DNA of 64,000 nt, taken from assembly GCA_037576215.1 (NCBI GenBank), contig JBANDB010000018.1, forward strand, positions 558,001 to 622,000. The letters run 5' to 3'. Each line of letters opens with the position of its first letter. Within the stretch, counting starts at the first letter, position 1. Below, in pieces: positions 24,201 to 36,205 of this stretch. The stretch is from Armillaria gallica (Eukaryota; Basidiomycota; Agaricomycetes; Agaricales; Physalacriaceae). A program made the translations under genes and the position numbers. The notes under the pieces were generated by a model, which saw only the letters and a list, made by a program, of their open reading frames with translations, was not told the DNA's origin and made no database searches.

Positions 24201-27200
24201 ATCCCGTGCTCAACGATCTCGATTCCTACGACCTCATCCGCGCTGGCCTTCTCACTGCCGGTGCAGCTAAATCAGCAAAAAGATCTCTTCGTCTGGCCAC
24301 GATCGGTATGTCGAGTTGTGATTAATCAAATGACCACCATCTGATCAATCATAGATAACTACCAGGGTGAGGAGAGTGACATTGTTGTCGTATCTCTTAC
24401 TCGGAGCAACCCCAACAACGATATCGGTTTCATGTGTGCGCCGGAGCGTCTCAATGTTTTGCTTTCTCGTGCCAGGAACGCTCTCATCATGATTGGCAAT
24501 TCCGATACGTTCACCAACGCGAAGAAGGGAAAGGAACTGTGGAAGTCCCTCTTTGATCTACTGAAAGGGCAGCAACACATATACGATGGTCTACCAGTTA
24601 GATGTGAACAACACCCTGATCGAACGGCGCTTTTAAGCACAGAACTTCAGTTTGATACCCTCTGTCCCGACGGCGGTTGCTCGGAACCATGGTAAATCTC
24701 TATCTATTAACGTCTTCAGACCGTCTCATTTTTATTTAGTGGCGCCAAGCTAAGTTGCGGGCTACACGTATGTCCATCAAAATGCCATCAACTCTATGAT
24801 CATTCCAAGATGGCCTGCCACGAGATCATTCCTCTTCGTTGTGCACCCAAAGGCCACGAGCAATCCTACAAGTGTAGCGAGAGCCCTCCGCTTGTCTGTA
24901 AAAAATGCGAGAGAGATGCTAAAGCAGCCGAAGCCCAACGCCAGAAGGATTTCGAGCGGCAAAAGAAACGGGATGAAGAGGAAGCGGAGCACCTTCGCCG
25001 CATCAAGGAGATCGAGGAAAAGCTCGCTGAGCAACAACAGTTGCTGCAGGATACACGGATTAAAGAGGCGAGGAGGAATGAAATTCGACAGAAGATGCAG
25101 GACTTACAGGACGCAGCTGAGCTCGTGCGAAATGGTACTTCGAGGCCTCCAAGCACGACACCTGCGGACATCGCCGCGGGACCTAGTGTTGTCTCTGCGA
25201 CAGATAAGTCGACCACGACACCTTTAGCATCCAGGCCATCGACCCCTGCCAAAGGCACAAGTGACTCGTCCCGTCCAAGTCAAGGCTCGGAGAAAGCCAC
25301 GCGATCCGTTACTAGTTCCAAACACCGGAATGGAGTTGCGACATCGAATCCTTCAGTTAGCGGTCAATCCAACGCTGAGGAGGAGTGGCAGCACCAGAAA
25401 GATGTTGAAGGTGCCAGCAATCAGGCCATCGATGCTATCATGGAAATGGTTGGCTTGGAAGCGGTGAAGAAGCAAATTCTTAGCATCAAAGCCAAAATCG
25501 ATGTTTCCAAGCGTCAGAACACCGACATATCCAAGGAAAGATTCAATATCGTCTTTCTGGGGAACCCTGGTACTGGTGTGTTTCTATCAGCTTCTTTATT
25601 TTACTTTCAGAATGTTGACAATGCACACAGGAAAGACAACGGTAGCGCGACATTATGTGAAATTCCTAGCCTCACTTCAAGTGTTACCCGGACTAGCGTT
25701 CGAAGAAACCACGGGATCGCGTTTGGCCAATGACGGTGTCCAGGGCGCGAAGAAACTCATTGAAGGTGTTATCAATGCTGGCGGCGGTGCTATCTTTGTT
25801 GACGAGGCTTATCAACTCACCGGCGAACACAATTTCCAAGGGTCTCAAGTGCTAGACTTCCTTCTGGCGGAGATGGAGAACAATGTCGGTCGCATTGTAT
25901 TCATTCTAGCAGGATACAACAAGCAGATGGAGAAATTTTTCGAACACAATCCGGGTCTACCGAGTCGGGTCCCGTATCGTTTACAGTTCGAGGATTATAA
26001 GGATGAGGAGCTGCTGTTAATGCTGGAGAAGACTTTGCATAAGAGGTACGCGGGGCGGCTCAAGGTCGAGGACGGAGTACGTGGCCTCTATGGGCGTATT
26101 GCCATTAGGAGGTTGGGCAGAGGCAGGGGAAAGGAAGGATTCGGAAATGCTCGGGCACTCGAAAACACGCGTTCAAAGATCATCGAGCGTCAAGCTGAAC
26201 GAGTGCAAAGGGAAAGGAGAGCTGGTCACCGACCGGATGATCTTTTGTTCTTGAAAGAGGATTTGATCGGTCCCAACCCTTCTGAAGCCATTATCCACAG
26301 CGAGAGCTGGACGAAATTACAAGAGCTCACTGGTCTTGCTAAGGTCAAAGAATCTATTCGAGTCCTGTACGACACCATCCAACTCAACTATCAACGGGAG
26401 CTACAGGAGCAAGAACCTATGCAATCGCCGCTGAACCGTGTTTTCCTCGGTTCGCCTGGAACGGGAAAAACAACCGTGGCGAAGCTATATGGGAAAATTC
26501 TTGCTGATCTGGGGCTTCTTAGCAATGGAGAAGGTAACGCGTGTCTATATGATGCCTCATTTAACGTTAACGGTTTTCGTCCAGTGGTTGTCAAAAATCC
26601 TGCCGATTTTGTGGGCAGTGCATTAGGTGAATCTGAGAAGAATACTAAGGCAATACTTGCAACGACCGTCGGTAAGGTCTTGATAATCGACGAGGTATGG
26701 GCTCTTTTTGCCTCTAGATTTCGTTACCAACGGAATGCTTTGTAAATAGGCTTACGGGCTCTATGGCGGCGGCACCACGGGGCAGCAGAGCGATCCCTAT
26801 AAGACTGCAGTCGTTGACACCATCGTTGCTGAGGTTCAAAGCACTCCCGGAGAGGACAGATGTGTTCTTTTACTAGGCTATAAGCAACAAATCGTTGAGA
26901 TGTTCCAAGTAGGTCGTTGTAATCTTTTCCCCTCGTGTTTGCTCACAGCGCGGTATTTCAGAATGTCAATCCTGGTATATACAGTACTTCTTTCAATCAG
27001 TTGTGAAGCTGAATCTCCCTTTTTAGGCCTGAGTCGTCGCTTTGCTATCGAGGACGCATTCTACTTTGATGATTTCTCCACAGATGAGCTGCGGCAAATC
27101 TTGGATTTTAAACTCAAAGTTCAGAATCTTCAAGCGACCGAAGAAGCGAAGAAGGTCGCATTAGAAGTCCTCAACCGTGCAAGTAAGCGGCCTAGTCTAC

Positions 27201-28911
27201 AACTACTGCTTCTCTGCCGTCATGTCTAATAAATCCTCAACCTAGAAATTCGACCCAACTTTGGCAACGCTGGAGAGGTTGAAAATCTGTTGAGCAAGGC
27301 CAAAATGAATTACATATCTCGCACTCGAGGTGCACAGCCCTCGGTTGTTGACACGATATTCCAGCCAGCGGATTTCGATCCTGACTTTGATCGAGGAAGC
27401 CACGCAGATGATAATCTCGATGATCTCTTTAAGGACGTTGTTGGTTGTGATGGCATCGTTAGCAAACTTCGCAAATACCAGAAGACTGCATCGGCGGGTC
27501 GCCGTAAAGGCCATGATGTCCGTGATCTAATTCCGACCAGCTTCGTGTTCAAGGGACCACCAGGTGTGTTGTGTATTGGTATCCATTGAGTCTGGATGCT
27601 TATTCCGTACAAGGTACTGGAAAGACCACGACCGCTCGAAAGATGGGACAGGTTTATTTCGACATGGGCTTCTTGAGCCGTCCAGACGTTATAGAGTGTT
27701 CTGCCTCAGATATCATAGCCCAGTTCGTCGGTCAGACGGGACCTCTGGTGCGAAAGATGTTCGACAAAGCCCTTGGACAAGTTCTATTCATCGACGAGGC
27801 TTATCGTTTGAAGGATGGCGTATTTGCGAAGGAGGCCATCGATGAAATCGTTGATCTCCTAACTCAGGATCGAATTAAAGGAAAGATTGTTGTGATCCTT
27901 GCAGGCTATGACGAGGATATCAATCAGCTCTTATCCGTCAATCGAGGGTTATCCAGTCGATTCCCCGAAGAAATCGTATTCCAGAACCTACGGCCGGAGG
28001 AGTGTCTCGCAATCCTGAGCAAAGAACTGAAGAAGAAGGATGTCGTATTGCCAGGGTTAGATGACGAGACAAGCGGAACTTTTGTACAGCTGGCTGAGAT
28101 GTTTGAAGCGTGGTCCCAGCTTCCATCGTGGGGGAACGCCCGTGATGTCATCACGGTCTCGCGGAAGATGATCGGTTTTGCGCTTCAGCATTCCTCGGAT
28201 GATGAAAATACGGATCTGCTTCTGGATCCTGCCTATGCTGTGACATGCTTGCAGGAGATGTTTGCGGGTTGTCAAGACAGGAGCTCCAATCTTCCAACCC
28301 CTTTCGCGCCATTTCCGTTTGGGGCAACTCCGCCAGTGCAAGTTCGCGATCCCGGAACTGTATCTGCACCGAACATCAGGACCGCCAAGGCGAAGCCCGC
28401 CGAGCCTAAGCCTGCTCTATTCGAAAAGGCTGGTCCGGAAGGTGTTGATGCTCGGGATCCCGACGTATCGGATGCGGTGTGGAATCAGCTTCAAATGGAC
28501 AAGGCGGCTGAAATCGAGATGGCCAAACGATTAGAGGAGGATATTCGTAAAGCAAAAGAGGCGATGGCGGAGGCAGTCAGAAAGGAAGCCGAAGAACAGG
28601 AACGTGCCCGTCAGCTTGAATTGGCCGCTGCTCGCGAGAGAGATTTTGTCAAACAGCAGGAGCTCAAGCGTCAACGCGAAGCGCAGCGGCTAAAAGAGCT
28701 GAAGGCTAGAGAAGAGCGGGAACGTCTCGAAGCTGAATTGCAGGCGCGGAGGGAAGCAGAAGAGAAAGCTAGAAAGGAAGACCAGAAGGCGCAGGCAAAG
28801 TTGAGGCAGATGGGAGTATGCGTTGCTGGATACCGTTGGATTAAGCAGGACGACGGCTATCGTTGCGCGGGAGGCTATCATTTCGTCTCTAATGGCGATC
28901 TAGGATTATAA
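21281..28911 (+). CDS. ZNFX1-like SF1 helicase - NFX1 zinc finger - three CbbX-type AAA+ fusion protein, copy 3 (2349 aa)
   Basis: Twelve exons: 21281-22763, 22817-23684, 23737-24305, 24355-24691, 24740-25575, 25631-26533, 26585-26694, 26750-26908, 26962-26974, 27027-27182, 27246-27563, 27614-28911; 7050 nt in one frame. Exons 1-4, 6, 7, 9 and 10 have exactly the lengths of copy 2. All helicase motifs, the NFX1 Cys/His cluster, three P-loops with Walker B DEAY and the CbbX-style arginine fingers are present, so every ATPase module looks intact. The open frame extends upstream to 21242, but the ATG at 21281 is the one conserved with copy 2 (MSNxGxRVARLS). The first four exons are closest to copy 2. 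From the coiled coil onward the sequence is closest to copy 1, so the gene is a mosaic. Its upstream region has a 54-bp insertion absent from copy 2. The role is inferred as for copy 2; divergence between copies could mean different ligands. Confidence 0.93.
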
Positions 28912-29320
28912 CGACCTAGAGGCTTAGTAGACGAGATCGCCATTCTTGGATCGTGTGAGGTACTAAACAGAATGTCACACGTGTATTGTTAAGCACTGAA
29001 GTTTGGGTTTATTTTTGAAAGAGCTATCAACCAGATATGTGCCGCAGTTTTGGTCCAATACTAATTTCTGAGGATTTGTCTAACGACTCTATCCGGAATA
29101 CGTACCGGTACCACACCTATGAGACTGTCTTACGGGAAGTACATTAATACCGTGCCTAGCAATCACCCCGACTTCACCATTAATCAGTCACTGTAGGCCT
29201 CGGTTCCGCTTCCGACCAACACCTCGCTTTGTCCTGTCTCTCTTGCGAACTAAATACTTCTGACCCTCAGCTAATTTTCATCTTTACGAACGAGGCACTA
29301 GGAGACCGAGTCGGAAGTAA
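28912..29320. repeat. 3' flank of copy 3, duplicate of the flank of copy 2
   Basis: Aligns with 17742-18170 with many small differences. The first ~90 bp also align with the sequence after copy 1. Likely contains the 3' UTR of copy 3; no polyadenylation signal is certain. Confidence 0.7.
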
Positions 29321-29881
29321 CCGTAGTACTTCAGTCGACTTTCACCTGTCTGCTGGTGGCTATTCACTACCCACGACCACCATCATCTCTAACGGTTGCC
29401 GACGCTACGACTCGCTCATTCTCTACTACTCCTTCTTTGAATCGACTACTGCTGCCTGCTACTCTATTTGCTTCTGATCTGACGACTACGCTGCTTTGCA
29501 GTGATAAAATAAAATAAAAATAAAACACAGGCCGGCACCGTCTGCCTGATTACCCCCCTCGAAGGCTCCATCCTTCGTGATTTGACATCTACGAGTGCTC
29601 TGCACCGAATGCCATCCCTGCGTTCCTCAGGATTATTGTGGAACGTTGATCTTCCCCAACGCCTAGTCGAAAATCCCCAAATTTCTGCGAGGAAAATTTC
29701 TGAGGCTGTGTCGAGTCGGCAACTGTACAGTACGCCGGCAAGTGCCGAACTTCCTTTCTGAGCGTACATGAACGCCTCCAGAACAACGTGACGGTGTTGG
29801 CAACTCACCTCTTCGGAGAGTATGGCTTCGCTTGGGAGCGTTGAAAATTATTTACAAGCTACCGATGTATCGACCCTGGAT
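29321..29881. other. Intergenic DNA after copy 3; no gene recognised
   Basis: Only short open frames; a minus-strand frame at 29464-29808 lacks any recognisable motif. An A-rich AAAATAAAAT stretch occurs near 29508. Confidence 0.4.
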
Positions 29882-30459
29882 CCCGAAGGCCTTTAACTGG
29901 ACCCTAGGTTAGGGAAAGGCCCCGGAGCCGGTAGCTCTGAAAATGAAAATGCGAAATTACCTTGACATGACGACAGCAAAACTCTGAGATGCACTTGTCT
30001 TGATTGTATTGTCGATGCGCAATCGTGCGCAAGTTAGCGATGGAACGACTAAGATGGACTACACCCACTACCGAGCCTGAAAATAGACTGTCTCGTATGT
30101 GTATGGCAGACGTTGAGACCCCCGAACAGGTATTATCTCGTTGCATCGGGGACAAAAACAGTGTCGACGAATGGGGACCAGATGAAGAGAAGGCAACGGT
30201 GGTTAGAAACATGCAAGTTGCACAACAGCTCCTGGAGTGATCTCGCTCATATGGCTTCTGGCATATTCCACCGTCCGCACGGACTGCACCCCACAAGGAT
30301 ACAGCAGTATTGTTTGCTGGCTCATCGTCCGTCTATCAAGGTAACTGCGAAACAGTGCTACCGAGTGCTGAAAAATGTGTGCAAGGTACCTTGAATATAC
30401 CTGACCTTAAGAGGGATTGCAGATAGCAGTCCCGGAGGCCTTCAACTGGACGCTAGGTT
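29882..30459. repeat. 29-bp direct repeats flanking a LINE remnant
   Basis: Copies at 29882-29910 and 30431-30459 agree at 26 of 29 positions (word GGCCTT-AACTGGA-GCTAGGTT-like). They bracket the LINE fragment. They are longer than usual hAT or LINE target duplications but compatible with a long LINE target duplication that has since diverged, or with an older duplication. Confidence 0.6.
29990..30240 (+). mobile_element. Fragment of a non-LTR retrotransposon (LINE) C-terminus
   Basis: The frame reads RKLAMERLRW, then about ten residues later RLSRMCMADVETPEQVL and a further Cys. This matches the Cys-rich C-terminal segment that follows reverse transcriptase / RNase H in fungal non-LTR retrotransposons (pattern ERLRW...R.C..C...VE.PEH.L..C). 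Here the second Cys and the His of the finger are replaced (MCMAD, PEQV), and the frame stops at 30238. No reverse-transcriptase core is present, so it is a dead 3' remnant, as expected from 5'-truncated LINE insertion. Confidence 0.6.
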
Positions 30460-30619
30460 CTACCCAGCAACTTAATGTTGACCGTGAGCTCGGCCTAGGG
30501 TTCGGTTGGAGGTATCAGTGGATAATTAAGTATGTGATTGTGATACTAGAGTGTTAGTGTACCAATCATGTATTATCTACGCCCGGCGTTCACAGTAGTG
30601 GGACCGTGCCGTGTAATAC

Positions 30620-30638
30620 TACCTACCTACCTACCTAC
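30620..30638. repeat. Short (CCTA)n microsatellite
   Basis: About four and a half units of CCTA next to block B. Confidence 0.8.
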
Positions 30639-30639
30639 A

Positions 30640-32000
30640 TGATTAGGGCAAGATTTGACATGGAAACATACAGGATATTAATCTGACAGCTGACACCGTT
30701 GGAGATCAAGCGTGGACCTCGTCTTCTAGTTAGAAGACACCGAGAAGATCTGGACGGTTCTTGAATATGTAGAATCCGAAAATACCCAACTTCGAGCGTA
30801 CTTGAAAGACTTTGAAACATGGTGGATTTACCGTTCTTATCGAGTTCTACTGTGTCAAAGTTGGACATGATGGGATGCATTGAGATGTTCCTTCAAATGC
30901 TGACGGAATACCACATCTTTGTTTCCCGAGCCTGGATTACTGACGTCGTATAACACATTAGACAATGGATTCAACTTTGGTCATGGTATGAACTTGCACT
31001 TAGTTCAACGACCCCTCAATATTTATGCTGCTCGTTGGATGAGGATAGTCTAAACCTCCGAATCAGAATAATTAAGCCAGTATAGCTTCGAACGACTTAC
31101 ACCGTCAATCCCTAGGGGTGGGAGTGCGCCTCCAATCCCGTGGACGGGCGTGGCCGAGACGACTACTACAAATCCTGGCAGTGAGATTCCATGAGTAGGA
31201 AGAGGATGAAGCAGATCTCACAAGCAAGAGCGAGGGTTACTACGAGCGGCTTCAGATACATGATGTTCAGATGAAGAGGACGCCGAGAATTGAAACCGTT
31301 TAAATACTTCATGCATGTCCTGGTACTCGGTGGCATCAATCTGACCGGAGTATGTCGAGTGTGATTTGTATCTTGTACCTATGCAATTGGAAGAAGACAA
31401 ATGATTAAAGCATGTAGTAATGGCGAATCCTCGCACTCATCTCCATCAACATCAATTGACACTGTGTTCGACCAAAATCTGAATCCACAAAAATCCGAGT
31501 TTGGGTAGAAATTCTTGAGCGTTAACAGTACAGCACCCACCCCAAAAGGCGGCGACTCAGAGATTTGCTGATAATCGAACCCTTCGTGAGACTCCGTTCT
31601 AATACACTCGACTACTTGTTTAGATGAATGATACACAAGGTTGCAAAGCGTCAGGCGTTCTGTGGTCGATCTTTTAATGGAAACTTTCGAGGAGGAGAAA
31701 CTCTGCCTCTCAGTCACTCCTCTCCTTTCGAACAAGGCAGATTTATGCATTCCCTTGTCCTCGTTGTGTCAGTGTTACGCTGTCGGCAGAACCCAAAGAT
31801 CGGAAAGTAGCCCTGGTACTGAAATAGACTCTACATCAAGATTGGAAATGAGAAAGCGTAGGATAGTAGTCTGACAGCTGCAGCTTCTATTAGATGTCCG
31901 CGAAGATCGAGTATGGACTTCGTGCGACTAACTTATAATTCAAAGACACCGAGGAGAGTTGGGAGATTCCTGAATACATAAAAGGTTTGAAGAACAACCG
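30640..32000 (-). pseudogene. Block B: decayed multi-exon gene, same family as block A
   Basis: On the minus strand from right to left: a CIQESPNSPRC-like piece (~31990-31930), a long frame 31750-31379 containing EGFDYQQISESPPF and VLLTLKNFYPNSD and ending at SIDVDGDE, an intron-like gap, GTRYKSHSTYSGQ with EVFKRFQFSASSSSEHH (31390-31220), a frame GFVVVVSATPVHGIGG (~31160-31100) with a GTGTAAGT donor, and VELDKNGKSTMFQSL (~30850) followed by IQEPSRSSRC (~30750). The order matches block A. Intron-like borders and repeated protein words argue for a real former gene; stops and frameshifts argue that it is dead. Family unknown. Confidence 0.55.
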
Positions 32001-33086
32001 ACGTTAATACGGCATCATGGTGGCATGAAGCGCATGGCTGATGGAACAGTTCATCTTTCATGGCATAAGTTGGAGTGAGCTGTACATACCTGTCCGTGCA
32101 TGATGAATTCTAGTATGGAAATTAACCTGATGGACGTGAGTGAGTGGTAGGAGCATGAGACAAGAACAATTAGCTTCGATCCCGTAAGATAAGCTACCGG
32201 TACACCCACTGAATGATCACACTGACGGACTTGGTCTTTGAAGCTCCGAGTCGATGGAGTCGATTTTGAATTTTCTCAATGAGCGCGAGACCAAAAGATA
32301 TGAGCAGATATCGTGGTAAGACAATCACTGAGTTTCCCGTAGTGGTGTCTTCTCTCTATGGTATAGTTGCATATCCATGAAAGAGTGCGTACTCCCACAG
32401 CGTTTAACGGCCAGAAGGACACTTGCGGCGCCAGTAGAATTTTCAACAGTCAAGATGAGTATACAAGGTGGCTGACGAAGAAGGCCGCCAGCAATTCTTC
32501 ACAAGGAGATCTGTCGATAGCCCGGCGAGGATAGAACCACGGATTCGCGACGGGGTCACGGTGGTTTGAAGCAGGCCGGGACCCGGCCCGCAGTTCCACA
32601 ATCGACACTCCCGGGCCTGTCTACGATGACGTCCATACCTCCGGAGACCAACTACCATTTCATCGACCGTTCCATTGCACTACAGACCTGCCAACCAGCT
32701 CTTTCGCAATAGAAGAATCCACCAGCTGTCCACCAGCTCATGGTTCACAATCATCAACACTGTTGACATTGCTTCTTGCACCACAGGGCGAACCATCCTG
32801 AATGGCTCCGGTAGGGGTTCGAGTTTAATCATCTGTGCGGTGCTAGACTTGAGAAATTTACCAAGACAAGTGTTCAAGCAGGGATTTAACAGGTATGTTC
32901 TTTGGTCTGTTGCAGTGAGTTACCCTTATGGTTACAATCTCGCAGACCACATTGGGAAAAGATTAACGCGGCACCTTCGAGGTTCTGCTCAAAGATTCAA
33001 CAAAGCGTCACAGTGGAAACCAATGAATCTCAGTCTTCTAGTTCTCGATGCTGAATTAGTTCAGGACAATCTGATTTAACTTAGGC
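32001..33086. other. Further duplicated fragments of the block A type
   Basis: The segment 32030-32200 (minus) matches the GSKLNVLSSYSYHS exon of block A, and 32390-32620 matches 19560-19790. Words such as GAGTATACAAGGT and CTGTCGATAG are shared. A plus-strand frame at 32675-33079 (134 codons) has no recognised motif and is not open in the block A counterpart. Confidence 0.5.
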
Positions 33087-33675
33087 ATGCTGTATTCTAA
33101 CGATTTCCTAGGTATAAATCTACTGATTGCCACTCTGCTGATTGGCGTTGACGGTTCTTCTAACCTTCTATGTATTCAGCAATCTCTCAACTCTCTTCGG
33201 TGCAACTCGATCTCCACGGACGTCAAGAAGCTGTCAGATTACTATCCCATGTTTTCTTATGTCAATCCTTACTCTAATTTCAGTACTAAGGTGTGACCTT
33301 CCGATCTTTTGGTTCCACTGACAGCGAACTAATACTAACGCAACGAGGAGAATGAAAATTCTGTAAATCTGCGTTGTTTGAACTAAGCACAAGGAGAGAC
33401 GTCGAGGTAGAGATCTTCCGAGAGTCGGAAGCTTCCACTAAACGACTGATTAAGGAATGCTTGAGGCTTTGCCTCTTCCGATCAAGCTGGATATTAACTT
33501 CTTCGTTCTAATCCACTCGAATACATGTTTAGTCTCACGAAGGGTTCGATTATTAGCAGATCTCCGAGTCATCGCCTTTTGAGGTGGATACTGTACTGTT
33601 AACGCTCAAGAATTTCTACCCGAACTCGGATTGTTGTTCAGCTTGAAGTCGAACACAGTGTCAATTGACTTAGCC
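33087..33675 (+). pseudogene. Block B', first part: inverted copy of block B (interrupted)
   Basis: The plus strand reads CIQQSLNSLRCN (~33175), then EGFDY-like sequence and FEVDTVLLTLKNFYPNSD (~33577-33634), then homology to block B stops inside SID at about 33669. The continuation is found at 36206. The frame 33087-33296 (69 codons) covers the first motif only. Confidence 0.6.
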
Positions 33676-34679
33676 GAAGTGGGCCGTTGCGAGCACGGCA
33701 GGTACGAGTCCGAACTTTGAAGAGCAGTAGTGAGTAAGTGACCAGCAGCACAGGAATGAGAATATATGTTTTCTTTTTTACGGTTGCAGTACGTAACATT
33801 CGTGCACTATTGCAAGGTATAGTTTGACTCTTGAGACCCACATTAGTTTACCCCCGACTGACCATTCTTCTACAGATATAGCATCGAGGCCAACAACGCT
33901 CTACAGTGTTAGGATGAGCTCATGAGAGGAAACGGAGGCCACCATCGTATTCATCAGTGACAGAGACGGTGATGGGTGTCTGATAACGGTCATGCAATTG
34001 GTAGAGAGTGCAGGATCTGACGGAAATGGTAATGGGGGTCGTCAAGATCATCGGTAACTTATCCCTGATGGCATCTCGCCTAGCTTTGCCGTTTATTAAG
34101 TGTTTGTCCATGGACCTGTGCAAGACGTTGAGCCGCCATGAAATACCTGCCACATATAACGGAACTTGAGATGATGTAAAGTCGAATGAGAACAAGATAG
34201 TAGTAATCTTCCGACAGCTAGTGTTGTCATCCATCAGCAGAGCCCGAAACAGTATATGTAAACAGAAACTTACAGAAGCACTGGTTAGTCTGTCCTGACA
34301 GGCAGAGATCCATCTATAAAGGAAATGAGCGTCGCAGATCGTACAGGCAAAAAGACACATACCTCAAAAACCAGACGATGCCATACACGTGCCGAGTCTT
34401 ACATTTATCCGCACAAAATGATTGACACGTATGCTGACCAAGATTGACTTCTGAGATTCCGTTGAGACGTCTCAGGGATGGACCTTCGTGCACATCAGGA
34501 AATCCTCGCATGCCACATGATTTGTGTGTATGCTTGTTACTTTCAACTCAAACTTCCTTTTCATAGTACATGGGATTTGTGTCCGTTTCGTAGGAGAAGA
34601 CATTGATTGAGAGCAGGTAGATTTTCTATAAAGGTCTGTATAGCTTTGTAAAGACATGAAAAATATTACTTAAGCAAAA
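33676..34679. other. Left part of the DNA inserted into block B'; no gene recognised
   Basis: Only short frames. A minus-strand frame at 33920-34360 (146 codons) shows no recognised domain. A short sequence TACGAGTCC followed by AAC-TTT (from ~33702) has a similar inverted counterpart at the right end of the insertion (~36204), a possible degenerate terminal inverted repeat. Confidence 0.4.
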
Positions 34680-35880
34680 AGCCTGCCATTGTACGGGGTG
34701 CGGCGGGGCATTGAGGGTACAGGCGGCCATGGGTATAACATTGTTGGTGACCAGTCATCAAAACGTAAGGTCACGGGGTGGCATAGGGTAGTACTCGGCT
34801 GGTGGGATGTGGAAGAGGTCACACGGCAGGTTCGACTACAGTTTTATGGCAATGACGGGGTCAGAGCCATGAATAAACCTCACCACTACATTCCCTCTTG
34901 TAATAAACAGGGGTGGTGAGGTCCTGGTTACGATGGCCTCGCTGTAGGGGGCAATACGGGGTGTGAAAGGTGGGGGTCGGGATAGATTGCGGGCAGGCAG
35001 CGACGGCAGTGTCGGGGGAGAAAATAAACTTCAGATTCACGATCCCCCACTCAAAGAATGGGAGATGCGTGAATTTGGTGAGCTAGGTGGCATGGGGCCG
35101 CTTGATATTGGAGCAGATGGGGTGGGCAGCGACGGGCGTCAGGGTGGTTGCGTAGCCATGGTTCTTGGCATGTTCAGTGCACCATCCATTTGATAATCGA
35201 TGCCCAAAATGGATCGTTCACCATCGTCATCGTCAGCTGTCTGGGTCCCTTCCTCTCCTCCCGCCATCCCACTCGATCTTTCTAGCCACCTTCTGTAGTC
35301 CAGCATCCTCGACCATCCCCCATATTCAAGACCAACTCTCCACCATGACTATGCATCGTCTCAGAGATCCTTCAGTTCTCTCGTCGTCGCCCTTGTCGTC
35401 GTCCAATTTGTCGCCCTCGTCGTGGCTCTTTCTGGCCGACCATGCCCCTACTTTCAGATGATGGCCAATTATTGATCCACCAATTCATCGTCGCCAATTC
35501 ATATACCCTCCATCAGTGTGCGGAGGCAATTGGTCTTGATGTTCGTGTGACAGGTGCTGGGGCAGATTGGAATGGGGATGGGGGGACGTATTGATGGTAT
35601 TGGCAGGCATCATTGGTGGTGGGTGTCGTCGTCAAGTACTGAGGCCATATCGTTCGTCTTCTGGGGCTACGAAAAGTACAGCCTCGTTTGAGGGCTTATG
35701 CATGGGGGTTGGTGGTGGAATAGTCACCATCCAGGGCTCTTGGGGCCGCCGGACATGTAAAAAGTATCTAAAAAGTAAAGTAAATATCGAAATAATGATG
35801 GCATACCTTTTTACGCCCACCAGAGGGCCATTTGGGGAACAGATGGGCATCCTGGCGGTGGGAGGTTTGTGGTAAAAAGA
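34680..35880 (+). repeat. Second copy of the dispersed repeat seen at 7377-8170
   Basis: G-rich left part (34680-35160), a C/T-rich middle with TCGTCGTC runs (35210-35470) and a right part (35540-35790) matching the copy at 7377-8170 in the opposite orientation. No coding capacity recognised. It sits inside the DNA that interrupts block B'. Confidence 0.5.
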
Positions 35881-36205
35881 CCATGAAAAGTAGCAGCACA
35901 GCCACTCAACCGGTGCTCGGTTGATTGGGCCATGGCGAGCCAAATGGATGCTCGACACGCATCCTGTAGTCTATTCTCAAGCTCCAAGATTCCAAATTTT
36001 AGTGGACTACATTCCTTGATAAATATTCCATACAATAAGTAAGAAAAAAGCGGCTGTCCGCCAGTTTACTTAGCACTATTAACATTCTGAAAGAAACTGT
36101 CTATAAAAGGGCCTTTATTTGGTCGTGTTGAATTCTAAGGTAAAACTTAAGATGCAGGGTCCAGGTTCAAAATGTAGCATAAAAGAACGAATCCTCATAA
36201 ACTTG

